Both the position numbers and the translations under genes were made by a program. Below the pieces are notes generated by a model, which was not told the DNA's origin, made no database searches, and worked only from the letters and a program-made list of their open reading frames with translations. A DNA stretch of 64,000 nt, taken from NCBI GenBank assembly GCA_011389765.1, contig JAABTT010000001.1, positions 62,001 through 126,000 on the forward strand, read 5' to 3'. Shown in pieces: positions 17,363 to 25,587 of this stretch. The stretch is from Desulfohalobiaceae bacterium S24 (lineage in GTDB: Bacteria > Desulfobacterota > Desulfovibrionia > Desulfovibrionales > Desulfothermaceae). Position 1 is the stretch's first letter. The number at the start of each line of letters is the position of its first letter.

Positions 17363-17712
17363 TGGAAATACTGGTTGCAGCAAGTGTCGGGGTCATGGTT
17401 GCCTGCGGTGTGTATCTGATATTGCGGGCAAGGACCTTTCCCGTTGTCGTCGGCCTGACCCTGATTAGCTTCGGTGTTAATATTTTTTTATTTGCCACCG
17501 GCAGACTGCACACCAACCTGCCGGCCATTATTACCTCTGAACAGATTCGGTATGCAGATCCTTTGCCCCAGGCCCTCGTGCTGACAGCCATTGTCATCGG
17601 CTTTGCCATGATCGCCTTTGTGGTGGTGCTGGCCTTGCGGGCCAGTGGCGAACTGCATACCGACCATGTGGACGGGCAGCCGGATGACGGCCGGCAAAAG
17701 GATGGACCATGA
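17362..17712 (+). CDS. mrpC: Mrp antiporter subunit C
   Basis: A 116-residue membrane protein with three helices, homologous to NuoK. MEILVAASVGVMVACGVYLI starts the first helix. ARTFPVVVGLTLISFGVNIF is the conserved second segment, and DPLPQALVLTAIVIGFAMIA is the family signature of the third. It overlaps mrpA by one base (TAATG) and overlaps mrpD by four, so translation is coupled. The charged C-terminal tail is short, as is normal. It is needed with A and D to form the ion path. Confidence 0.94.
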   Translation: MEILVAASVGVMVACGVYLILRARTFPVVVGLTLISFGVNIFLFATGRLHTNLPAIITSEQIRYADPLPQALVLTAIVIGFAMIAFVVVLALRASGELHTDHVDGQPDDGRQKDGP

Positions 17713-19280
17713 ATCACCTGGTTGCTGCACCTCTGCTGCTGCCCCTGCTCACGGGCGCATGGCTGGTTCTGGGTGTTGACCGGCCCATAGCCCGGCATCG
17801 GGCATTTTCCCTGGCCGGATGCCTGGCGCTCACCCTGATAACCGGTTTGCTGCTTTTCCAGAGCATCACCGGGCCTGTCCAGGTGTATGTACTGGGTAAC
17901 TGGTCCCCGCCATTCGGCATTGTCCTCGTCCTGGACCGGCTTTCTGCCATGATGGTTTTCATAACTGCTTTGCTGGGCTTTTTAAGCCTGGTGTATGCGG
18001 TCCACGGCACAGATCTGGAGGGGAAAAATTTTCATGCCCTGTTCCAGTTTCAGCTGCTTGGAATCAACGGGGCCTTTCTCACAGGGGATATTTTCAATCT
18101 GTTTGTTTTTTTTGAAATTATGCTCTTGGCCTCCTACGGACTGGTGCTGCACGGCGGGAGTGGCCCCCGGATCCGGGCCGGCATGCATTACGCCCTGCTC
18201 AACCTAGTGGGCTCCAGTATCTTTCTGGTGGGGGTGGGCATCCTGTACAGCCTACTGGGAACCCTGAACATGGCGGATCTGGCGGTGCGCATTATTCAAG
18301 CCCCGGAGAGCAGCGCCGCCCTGATCCAGGCCGGGGGACTGATTTTATTTGCCGTGTTTGCCCTGAAAGCCGCTCTCCTGCCTGTGTGCTTCTGGCTGCC
18401 GGCCGCTTATAGCTTTACCAGTGCGCCGGTGGCTGCCCTGTTTGCCGTCATGACCAAGGTGGGGGTGTATGTGATTCTCCGGGTATTTACCCTGATCTTC
18501 GGAGACCATGGCGCTGCCGGTGCCAACCTCCTGGCACCCTGGCTGCAGCCGGCGGCCCTGATCACCCTTGCCGCAGGTACCGCCGGTCTCCTGGCGGCCC
18601 AAAACCTGCGGCGGATCACCGCCTTTCTTGTCATTGTGTCCGTGGGAACCCTGCTGGCGGTGGCAGGCACCTTGGAACAGGATGCCATTGCCGCTGCCAT
18701 TGTGTATCTGCCCCACACCACCTTCATGACAGGGGGCATGTTTTTGGTGACGGACATGATCGCACAGCAGCGCCCGGATGCCGGGGCGAAACTCATCCCT
18801 GACCAGCCGGTGCAGCAGCAGACCCTGCTGGGTCTTCTGTTTATGGGGACCGCCATTGCCATTGCCGGTCTCCCCCCTTTGAGCGGGTTCTTTGCCAAGG
18901 TGATGATGCTCATACATGTCCAGTACTATTCCGGAAGTGCCTGGATCTGGTTTCTCATTCTTTTCGCGGGATTTCTGGGCCTTATCGCCCTGGGCAGGGC
19001 CGGCAGCATTATTTTCTGGAAAACCCTGCCTGTACAAAACATAAATTCAGCCGAAGGTGCCGGCACCCGCCCGAGCAGGCTGCCGGTTTTCGGCCCGATT
19101 TATGTATTGCCTGCCGCGGCCCTGCTGGGAATCAGCCCCCTGCTGGTGATATTCGGACAGCCCATGGCACGGTTTGCCGACACCGTGGCAGCACAGCTGG
19201 TTGAACCGGTTCTTTATATTGAAGCGGTGCTGGGGCTGGAGCGCGCAGCTTTATTCTTTGCGCATACAGGAGGTTTATGA
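17709..19280 (+). CDS. mrpD: Mrp antiporter subunit D
   Basis: A 523-residue multi-helix antiporter-like subunit homologous to NuoM/NuoN. Markers include IFNLFVFFEIMLLASYGLVL with the conserved glutamate, LKAALLPVCFWLPAAYSFTS with the helix-breaking lysine region, and SAPVAALFAVMTKVGVYVI. It forms one of the two proton/cation channel-like modules of the Mrp complex. It starts within the mrpC stop (ATGA overlap) and ends overlapping mrpE. Length is standard for the subunit. Confidence 0.94.
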   Translation: MNHLVAAPLLLPLLTGAWLVLGVDRPIARHRAFSLAGCLALTLITGLLLFQSITGPVQVYVLGNWSPPFGIVLVLDRLSAMMVFITALLGFLSLVYAVHGTDLEGKNFHALFQFQLLGINGAFLTGDIFNLFVFFEIMLLASYGLVLHGGSGPRIRAGMHYALLNLVGSSIFLVGVGILYSLLGTLNMADLAVRIIQAPESSAALIQAGGLILFAVFALKAALLPVCFWLPAAYSFTSAPVAALFAVMTKVGVYVILRVFTLIFGDHGAAGANLLAPWLQPAALITLAAGTAGLLAAQNLRRITAFLVIVSVGTLLAVAGTLEQDAIAAAIVYLPHTTFMTGGMFLVTDMIAQQRPDAGAKLIPDQPVQQQTLLGLLFMGTAIAIAGLPPLSGFFAKVMMLIHVQYYSGSAWIWFLILFAGFLGLIALGRAGSIIFWKTLPVQNINSAEGAGTRPSRLPVFGPIYVLPAAALLGISPLLVIFGQPMARFADTVAAQLVEPVLYIEAVLGLERAALFFAHTGGL

Positions 19281-19804
19281 TGCACAACCACAAAAAACCG
19301 TTCCTGTCTGCCCAGCGCTGGCTGCCCCATCCTTTGATGACCCTGATGCTGATTATCATCTGGCTGCTGCTGGTGAACGCCATTTCTTTTGGCCATATCA
19401 TTTTAGGAATCCTGTTCGGGGTAGCCATCCCCTGGTTCACCAACCGGTTCTGGCCGGAACGGCCCAAGATTGCAAAACCTGTGCAGTTGGTACGCTTTTT
19501 CTTCGGCACCTTTTTGCGGGACATCATTGTTGCGAACCTTAATGTGGTGCGGTTGACCCTGCAGTCCGACATCTCACAGCTGCAGCCCGAATTCATCGCT
19601 GTGCCCCTGGATATTGCAGACCAGATGGTGATTTCCATTCTGGCCAGTGTGATCTCTTTGACCCCGGGTACCGTGTCTGCAGAAATCACTTTGGACCGGC
19701 GTGTTCTGATCGTCCACGGCCTGGACATACCGGATCAAAAAGCAGCTGTCCGAACCATTAAAACCCGTTATGAAGCCCCTTTAAAGGAGATTTTCTCATG
19801 CTGA
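19277..19804 (+). CDS. mrpE: Mrp antiporter subunit E
   Basis: A 175-residue protein with two N-terminal membrane helices and a cytosolic C-terminal domain. LMTLMLIIIWLLLVNAISFG forms the first helix, and the conserved sequences LGILFGVAIPWFTNRFWP and SVISLTPGTVSAEI are typical of MrpE/MnhE. AGGAGG precedes the start inside mrpD. It overlaps mrpF by seven bases. It is required for assembly or full activity of the complex in known systems. Confidence 0.93.
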   Translation: MMHNHKKPFLSAQRWLPHPLMTLMLIIIWLLLVNAISFGHIILGILFGVAIPWFTNRFWPERPKIAKPVQLVRFFFGTFLRDIIVANLNVVRLTLQSDISQLQPEFIAVPLDIADQMVISILASVISLTPGTVSAEITLDRRVLIVHGLDIPDQKAAVRTIKTRYEAPLKEIFSC

Positions 19805-20067
19805 ACATTGCCGTCATTATCGCATTTACTTTGATTGTCATCGCCCAGGTGCTGAACTTGTACCGGCTGTTCAATGGGCCGAGTCTGCCGGACAGGATCC
19901 TGGCCCTGGATAATATGTATATTGATGCCATAGCCCTGTTTATTCTGGTGGGAATCCATTTCAGTTCCAAAGCCTATTTTGAAGCAGCACTGATCATTGC
20001 AGTCATGGGGTTTATCAGTACGGTGGCCACCAGCAAATACCTCACCAGAGGCGATATTCTTGAATAA
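19798..20067 (+). CDS. mrpF: Mrp antiporter subunit F
   Basis: An 89-residue membrane protein with three predicted helices. LYRLFNGPSLPDRILALDNM is the family signature (GPxxxDRxxA), followed by YIDAIALFILVGIHFSSKAY. Its length fits MrpF. Fifteen bases separate it from mrpG, with an AGGAG in the gap. Confidence 0.93.
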   Translation: MLNIAVIIAFTLIVIAQVLNLYRLFNGPSLPDRILALDNMYIDAIALFILVGIHFSSKAYFEAALIIAVMGFISTVATSKYLTRGDILE

Positions 20068-20082
20068 AACAGGAGAAGACCA

Positions 20083-20403
20083 ATGGTTGTTGTTGAATGT
20101 ATCATATCGTTTTTTCTAATCCTGGGGGCGTTTTTTGCCCTCACCGGTTCCATCGGTCTGTATCGGATGACCAACTTTTTCACCCGGCTCCACGGCCCCA
20201 CCAAAGCCACCACCCTGGGGGTGGGCAGTATGGCCCTGGCATCTGCCGTGTATTTCAGTTTCCAGGGAAACGGCATCAGCCTGCACGAGGTGCTGATCAC
20301 CCTGTTTTTGTTCATCACCGCACCGGTGAGTGCCCATTTTCTGGCAAAGGCGGCCCTTCACCTGCGGATGCACAAAAATACGGAGGCCTTGCCTCCCCGA
20401 TGA
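20083..20403 (+). CDS. mrpG: Mrp antiporter subunit G
   Basis: A 106-residue membrane protein closing the operon. GAFFALTGSIGLYRMTNFFT and RLHGPTKATTLGVG are the MrpG signature, followed by LHEVLITLFLFITAPVSAHF. All seven Mrp functions are therefore present on one transcript (AB fusion, C, D, E, F, G). A clear terminator is not visible after it, and 267 bases later the intact signalling cluster begins. Confidence 0.93.
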   Translation: MVVVECIISFFLILGAFFALTGSIGLYRMTNFFTRLHGPTKATTLGVGSMALASAVYFSFQGNGISLHEVLITLFLFITAPVSAHFLAKAALHLRMHKNTEALPPR

Positions 20404-20642
20404 GTGAGTGTTTATAAACCGGCGATGAAAAGGGTCCAATACCGGGTTTTTTGAGGCTAGGTTGGACGTTCAAATTCTCCAGCCTTTACTTGTGATACTG
20501 GCAAAGGAGGTTTCTTCACTGATCAAACTGGCAATCGTATATTCTCATAAAAACAGAATTCTTTGGAATTGCTGAACACAGCTGCCTCGTCCTGGCAAGA
20601 ATCATGACGGCTGTCTTACTTGCCGTTTGCCGTCCTGAAGGC

Positions 20643-20672
20643 TTGACAATATGTTTTATTTTGTTCTATTAT
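20643..20672 (+). promoter_or_regulatory. Sigma-70 promoter placed for leaderless start
   Basis: TTGACA (20643-20648), an 18-base spacer and TATTAT (20667-20672) form a near-consensus promoter. Transcription would begin near 20679-20680, exactly at the ATG at 20680 of the activator gene, and there is no Shine-Dalgarno sequence. A leaderless message is therefore likely. The relict copy at 12575-12604 keeps the same arrangement. Confidence 0.65.
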
Positions 20673-20679
20673 GTTTAAT

Positions 20680-22059
20680 ATGTACAGTCCATTTGAAACG
20701 CCGCTTCCCTATCAACAACTGATCAACAGAATCCCGCAAAGTCTTGTCCTTCTTGACACACAGCAGCGGATTGTCTTTCTGAATCAGGCCATGGAGGCTT
20801 TGACCGGCTTTTCCCAGGAGGAGGCGGCGCAACTTCCCTGTTGCTTTGTCATCAGGAGCAGTCTTTGTGGTTTGCAATGCCCCCTCAAAAAGATGAATGT
20901 CCATTCCGAGCCCTTTTCTGTAGAAGGGGACATTATCAATAAACAACGCCAGAAAATTCCTGTTCGCCTGACCAGTGTGCCCTTGCTGGATGATCAGGAA
21001 AATCTCGCTGGCTGGCTGGAATGTTTTGACGACCTCCGCTCGATGCAGGAGGTTGCGGCCAGGAAGGCCGAGAATTTTGGACTGGGACCGCTGATCGGCA
21101 GCAGTCATGAGATGGAAAAGATTTTTGACTTGACCCTGGCAATCGCGGGAACCGATTCTTCGGTTTTGATCACTGGTGAAACCGGCACCGGCAAGGACGT
21201 TTTGGCCGAAGTCATTCACCAAGAATCTTCACGACAGCAAGGGCCTTTTATCAAGGTAAACTGCGGGGCTTTGCCTGAGACTCTCCTTGAATCCGAGCTT
21301 TTTGGCCACCATAAAGGGGCTTTTACCGGGGCCACGGAAAATAAGCCGGGACGCTTCAAACTTGCCCATAACGGCACGCTTTTCTTGACCGAGATCGGCG
21401 ATTTGCCGCATATCCTCCAGGTTAAGCTTTTGTCCTTTTTGGATGATCAGGTGATCTATCCCCTGGGAAGCACCAAAGGACTTCAGGTCAATGTTCGGGT
21501 CATTGCCGCTACCAATCGAAATCTCAATGCCATGGTCCGGGAAGGGCGTTTTCGAGAGGACCTCTATTATAGGCTGCATGTGGTCCAGGTCCATCTTCCT
21601 CCTCTGCGGGAGCGGGGAGCAGATATCGGGTCTTTGTTGGAACACTTTTTGCACACCTATATTGATAAATTTCAGAAAAAAATACAGGGCTTTTCTGCCG
21701 AAAGCCAACAGATCCTGATGGCCTATGCCTATCCGGGCAATGTGCGGGAGTTGAAAAATGTCGTGGAGTTTGCTGTGAATATCTGCGATGGGATCGAAGT
21801 CGAAGTCCGCCATCTGCCCGCGTATCTGAAGGACGCGCTATCCGGGGACCGCGACCATGATCTTCAAGTGGGGCCAGGCCCTGGACCAACTGAAGGGGGC
21901 AGGGCGCTCCGGCAGGAGACCTGGTCAGAAACTGAAAAAGAGATGATCCGCAGCGCCCTGGTTCGGAACAAGGGGAAAAAGCAAAAGGCGGCTGAGACTC
22001 TGGGCTGGGCGCGCAGTACGCTTTGGCGCAAAATGAAACAATACGGCTTGAGTGATTAG
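20680..22059 (+). CDS. PAS-containing sigma-54-dependent transcriptional activator
   Basis: A 459-residue enhancer-binding protein. Residues about 10-120 are a PAS domain (QSLVLLDTQQRIVFLNQAME) with several cysteines (PCCFVIRSSLCGLQC) that could sense redox or bind metal. The AAA+ domain has Walker A GETGTGKD, the sigma-54 contact motif GAFTGAT and [10 protein letters not shown] as Walker B region. The C-terminal Fis-type HTH ends GWARSTLWRKMKQYGL. There is no receiver domain, so input is through the PAS domain. It heads the intact signalling cluster. I prefer the ATG at 20680 because the first ATG (20671) overlaps the -10 element. Target promoters were not identified. Confidence 0.92.
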   Translation: MYSPFETPLPYQQLINRIPQSLVLLDTQQRIVFLNQAMEALTGFSQEEAAQLPCCFVIRSSLCGLQCPLKKMNVHSEPFSVEGDIINKQRQKIPVRLTSVPLLDDQENLAGWLECFDDLRSMQEVAARKAENFGLGPLIGSSHEMEKIFDLTLAIAGTDSSVLITGETGTGKDVLAEVIHQESSRQQGPFIKVNCGALPETLLESELFGHHKGAFTGATENKPGRFKLAHNGTLFLTEIGDLPHILQVKLLSFLDDQVIYPLGSTKGLQVNVRVIAATNRNLNAMVREGRFREDLYYRLHVVQVHLPPLRERGADIGSLLEHFLHTYIDKFQKKIQGFSAESQQILMAYAYPGNVRELKNVVEFAVNICDGIEVEVRHLPAYLKDALSGDRDHDLQVGPGPGPTEGGRALRQETWSETEKEMIRSALVRNKGKKQKAAETLGWARSTLWRKMKQYGLSD

Positions 22060-22139
22060 AACTTTTTGAAACTATTTGAGACAAGCCCAGGGCTGTGTTT
22101 TAGTGGCGGCACGGTCAGGGTTTACTGAAAAGGTTTGTG

Positions 22140-22532
22140 ATGTCGACTGTTCTCATTCCCATTCAGGGACACTATGTGGCCCCGCGTTTCGATCTTACTC
22201 CCGAAGTCTGGCTTGGCCGATATGATCAGCCGGACCGCGAGCCTCAGGGCAAGGTCCTGGTCTTGGCCCATCCTTCTGCGGATAAGGTCTGCCAGATGGT
22301 CTTGGATGAACGTGTTACCGTTGTCGTCTGCGGTGGTATCGAGGGCCAGTATTTCGAGTATCTGATATGGAAAAAGGTGGAGGTCTTTGATTCGGTCATC
22401 GGGAGCTACAAAAAAGCGGTCCAGGCTCTGGCCGAGGGCAGACTGCGATCGGAGATGATCTTCCGTGAAGATTTCGGACAGGAACAGGCGGGGGCCGGCG
22501 GACGCCATGGATACGACGCACAGAACCCCTGA
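22140..22532 (+). CDS. NifX/NifB-type (dinitrogenase FeMo-cofactor domain) protein in signalling cluster
   Basis: A 130-residue protein from the ATG at 22140 (AAAAGG upstream; the preceding in-frame GTG is less likely). It has the NifX-like layout: VLIPIQGHYVAPRFDLTPEV, then a strand-helix region, VTVVVCGGIEGQYFEYLIWK with the conserved Cys-Gly-Gly-Ile, and VFDSVIGSYKKAVQALAEG. Relatives bind iron-molybdenum cofactor precursors or other metal-sulfur clusters. No nitrogenase genes are nearby. It lies between a sigma-54 activator and a histidine kinase, which suggests a sensory or carrier role tied to this circuit. That role is inferred from context. Confidence 0.78.
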   Translation: MSTVLIPIQGHYVAPRFDLTPEVWLGRYDQPDREPQGKVLVLAHPSADKVCQMVLDERVTVVVCGGIEGQYFEYLIWKKVEVFDSVIGSYKKAVQALAEGRLRSEMIFREDFGQEQAGAGGRHGYDAQNP

Positions 22533-22563
22533 AAAAGGCCCAGGCAATGAGGATCGGAATCAT

Positions 22564-24276
22564 ATGAAGGCGAAGTACCTGACTACTCTTATTTCCCGGA
22601 TCCGAAAAGGAACAGGGGAGAACGGAAACCGGTATCAAAAACTTCGCATCCGGATTGCGGTGGGCATGTTCGTGGTCACCATCCTGCCTTTGAGCATCAT
22701 GCTGGTCATCAATCAGCATAATTTCCAGAAATCGCTCAAGCAGGAAACCGTATCCCAGCTTCGGACTTTGGCCTCGAAAACCAAACATTCCTTTGAGCTT
22801 TTTCTCCAGGAACGATTGAGTGCGGTGCGCTACATTGCACATGCCTACAACTTTGAGCAACTCAAAAGTCCTGACAAGCTTCAGGAGATATTTTATACGA
22901 TTCAGGAAAATTTTTCCGGCTTTGTCGATCTGGGCCTGATCAATCCGGAGGGTATCCAGATCAACTATATCGGCCCTTATGATCTTCTGGGCAAGGATTA
23001 TGCTCAAACCGATTCGTATCAAGGAGTTCAAGTGAGTGGCGACTGGATCAGCGAAGTCTTTCTTGGCTATCGCAAATTCCCGCATATTGTCATGGCAGTG
23101 GAACGTAGGCGGGCTTCCGGTCAAAACTGGATACTTCGTGCGTCCATCGATATCGACACCTTCAACGAAATACTCGGCGCCATGGGGCTGGACCCGGAAA
23201 GCGACGCGTTTTTGATCAATCAAAAAGGATTGCTGCAGACTCCATCCAAATTTTACGGAGAAATCTTGACCCCCGTTCCCCTGAGTGTTCCACCCAAAAC
23301 CATGCAGCCCTTCGTGCGTGAGACCGAAGACCGGCAGGGGCGGGAGATTTTTCTGACCTATGCCAATCTGGCCAACCAGAAGTTCATCCTGACCATCGTC
23401 AAACCCAAAGCGAGTTTTTACAAGTCCTGGTATGCGCTGAAAGGGCAGATGCTACTGGTGTTTTTGATCAGCGTGCTCTTGATCTCTCTCGTCATCTTCA
23501 GGTTGACCGGGCATATGGTCAGACAGATCAAAGATGCGGACGAGAAGCGAGAAATCGCCTTTCGTGAGCTGGAGCACAGCCACAAGTTGTCCTCCATCGG
23601 GCAGATGGCCGCCGGGGTGGCCCATGAGGTCAACAATCCACTGGCCATTATCAACGAAAAAACCGGCTTGATGCAGGATCTGCTGTTAGCTTCGCCGGAG
23701 ATGGAAAAACGCGATAAATTTTTGAGCCTGGCGGATTCGATTCTACAGTCTGTAGAACGAGCCCGGGGCATCACCTATCGTTTGCTTGGTTTCGCCAGAC
23801 GCCTGGAAAGCAGTTCGGAGGCTTTGGATGTGAATCAGGTCCTGAACAATGTCGTGGGTTTTATTCAGAAAGAGGCGGATGATCGCAACGTCTCCATCCA
23901 GCTGGACCTGCAGGAAAGCTTGGATCGGATTGTTTCAGATCAGGGGCAGTTGGAGCAGGTTTTTTTAAATATTCTCAACAATGCCCTGGCAGCTGTCGAA
24001 GACGAAGGCCGGATTGAAATTCAATCCTGGGAAGAATCGCCGGAAATGATAGCTGTCTCCATTGCGGACAACGGCTCTGGGATGTCCAAAGAAACAATGG
24101 ATCATATTTTTGAACCTTTTTTTACAACCAAAAAACAATTTGGAACAGGGCTTGGATTGTCCATTACCTATGGAATTGTGAAAAAATTGGGCGGCGAGAT
24201 CAAGGTTCAGAGCCAGATTGATGTCGGCAGCCGGTTTGTCATTTTCATACCGAAGCGGCAAAGTGTCAGGAGTTAG
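22564..24276 (+). CDS. Membrane histidine kinase with periplasmic dCache-like sensor
   Basis: From the ATG at 22564 the product has about 570 residues; a start at 22507 overlapping the previous gene is possible. A first helix (VGMFVVTILPLSIMLVI, about 33-49) is followed by a periplasmic sensor of about 240 residues resembling dCache domains (FSGFVDLGLINPEGIQINYI). The second helix is GQMLLVFLISVLLISLVIF. The dimerisation helix has AAGVAHEVNNPLAIINE with the phosphoacceptor histidine. The ATPase domain has NILNNALAAVED, DNGSGM and GTGLGLSITYG. It presumably phosphorylates the adjacent receiver at 24438 and perhaps others in the locus. Confidence 0.92.
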   Translation: MKAKYLTTLISRIRKGTGENGNRYQKLRIRIAVGMFVVTILPLSIMLVINQHNFQKSLKQETVSQLRTLASKTKHSFELFLQERLSAVRYIAHAYNFEQLKSPDKLQEIFYTIQENFSGFVDLGLINPEGIQINYIGPYDLLGKDYAQTDSYQGVQVSGDWISEVFLGYRKFPHIVMAVERRRASGQNWILRASIDIDTFNEILGAMGLDPESDAFLINQKGLLQTPSKFYGEILTPVPLSVPPKTMQPFVRETEDRQGREIFLTYANLANQKFILTIVKPKASFYKSWYALKGQMLLVFLISVLLISLVIFRLTGHMVRQIKDADEKREIAFRELEHSHKLSSIGQMAAGVAHEVNNPLAIINEKTGLMQDLLLASPEMEKRDKFLSLADSILQSVERARGITYRLLGFARRLESSSEALDVNQVLNNVVGFIQKEADDRNVSIQLDLQESLDRIVSDQGQLEQVFLNILNNALAAVEDEGRIEIQSWEESPEMIAVSIADNGSGMSKETMDHIFEPFFTTKKQFGTGLGLSITYGIVKKLGGEIKVQSQIDVGSRFVIFIPKRQSVRS

Positions 24277-24329
24277 TGTCTGAACGGAAACAGCGATCGG
24301 ACGTCAATTTGCCCAGATACGAGGAACAC

Positions 24330-24418
24330 GAAAATTTGAAACCGCAGTGTATTCGAATACATGAGGTATTTACAATTAGGCAATGACGAAGGAGATGGGT
24401 GCGTTTTCGGCCAATCAT
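24330..24418 (+). repeat. Dispersed palindromic repeat A, copy 2
   Basis: AAAATTTGAAACCGCAG followed by TGTATTCGAATACA (a perfect palindrome) and ATGAGG matches copy 1 at 928-1040, which has TGTATTTCAATACA at the same place. The following GCAATGACGAAGGAGATGGG also matches. It lies between the kinase and receiver genes. Confidence 0.78.
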
Positions 24419-24437
24419 GAGTGAGGAGGACGGTGGG

Positions 24438-24809
24438 ATGAAGGTATTGAAAATTTTGCTTGTTGATGATGAGCAGGAATTTGTGACTGCCCTGGCGGAG
24501 CGTTTGGAATTGCGGGGGTATGAGGTCAGGGCTGTCAACAGTGGCGAAGAGGCCTTGCAGGTCCTTGAAGCCGATGTGCCGCAGGCTGTGGTTCTGGATC
24601 TTAAAATGCCGGGTTTGAGCGGGCTTGAAGTTTTGAAGAGAATCAAGGAACAGTTTCAGTCCTTGCCTGTTCTGCTTTTGACGGGCTATGGCTCTACAAA
24701 AGACGGCATGAAAGGCATGCAGTTCGGGGCCTATGATTATTTGATGAAGCCTCTGAATATCGATGATCTCATTACGAAAGTTCATGAGGCGGTCAATGCC
24801 TCTCAATAA
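24438..24809 (+). CDS. Single-domain response regulator
   Basis: A 123-residue receiver from the ATG at 24438 behind GAGGACGGTGGG; earlier in-frame ATGs lie in the repeat. It has ILLVDDEQEF, the aspartate in AVVLDLKMPGLSGLEVL, LLLTGYGSTKDG with the switch Thr, and MKPLNIDDL with the lysine. There is no effector domain. It is the probable cognate partner of the upstream kinase and a paralogue of 13878-14252. Confidence 0.93.
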   Translation: MKVLKILLVDDEQEFVTALAERLELRGYEVRAVNSGEEALQVLEADVPQAVVLDLKMPGLSGLEVLKRIKEQFQSLPVLLLTGYGSTKDGMKGMQFGAYDYLMKPLNIDDLITKVHEAVNASQ

Positions 24810-24845
24810 AAATGGCTTTAAGGCATTCAAAAGTGAGTCAATACT

Positions 24846-25511
24846 ATGAGTAGTCGTCTTGAACGGATAGAAGTATTTTGGGGCCAACTCATGGCCGGAT
24901 ATACACATGAAATGAAAAACATTCTGGCAACCATCAATGAGTCCGGCGGTTTTATCGATGATATTTATAGGCTTCACAAACAGAATGATCCGGCCTATCA
25001 GAAAAAAATCCAAATATCTTTGGATATTATCCGCCAGCAAGTGGAACGGGGCGAATTGCTTTCCAGTCAGCTTAATGCCTTGGCCCACAGTCCGGATCAG
25101 GAGATAGGCTCGATTTCCCTTCAGGACACCGTGTCCGTGCTGGTGGGACTCTACGAGCGTTTTGCCAGGCGAAAAAAAGTGACCCTCAAGCTCGATGCGC
25201 CTTCGGAAGGATTGAGCATGACCACAAATCAAGTCCTCATGATGCATCTTGTTTTTGTGGCCTTGGAATGGACGCTTTCTGGATTCCAGTCAACAGGTGA
25301 AATCCTGATTCGTCCTCGGAAAGGCCATTCCGGATATTTGCTTGAAATTGTCTGCTCCGGAGAACATCTTTCCCATGATACCGCAGGCGAATATTGGAGC
25401 CTGATGCACGATTTGGGCGACAAACTGCAGACTGACTTGCAATGGGATGCATCCGGATCGGTCTTGAGTCTGGCCTTTCCCGTGGAGCTTTTCGGGCCTG
25501 CTTCCAGATAA
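24846..25511 (+). CDS. Histidine-kinase-like protein with degenerate ATPase domain
   Basis: A 221-residue soluble protein with no close named family. Near the N terminus AGYTHEMKNILATINESGGF resembles a kinase H-box, with His21 as possible phosphoacceptor. A helix follows with LDIIRQQVERGELLSSQLNA. The second half looks like a remnant of a HATPase domain: in the N-box position it has LMMHLVFVALEWTLSG rather than Asn-containing sequence, and there is no G1 or G2 glycine box. It could act as a phosphotransfer or scaffold protein for the neighbouring receiver. A strong terminator follows, so it closes this transcription unit. Confidence 0.65.
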   Translation: MSSRLERIEVFWGQLMAGYTHEMKNILATINESGGFIDDIYRLHKQNDPAYQKKIQISLDIIRQQVERGELLSSQLNALAHSPDQEIGSISLQDTVSVLVGLYERFARRKKVTLKLDAPSEGLSMTTNQVLMMHLVFVALEWTLSGFQSTGEILIRPRKGHSGYLLEIVCSGEHLSHDTAGEYWSLMHDLGDKLQTDLQWDASGSVLSLAFPVELFGPASR

Positions 25512-25540
25512 TACGAATAGGCAACACGATATCGGTTCAC

Positions 25541-25587
25541 CTAAAAAAGGGGGCCGGGAGCGAATCGTTCCCGGTCCCCTTTTTTAT
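25541..25587 (+). terminator. Rho-independent terminator of the five-gene cluster
   Basis: AAAAAAGGGGGCCGGGA pairs with TCCCGGTCCCCTTTTTT across a nine-base loop, 30 bases after the kinase-like gene. The A/T flanks make it bidirectional in form. Confidence 0.9.
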
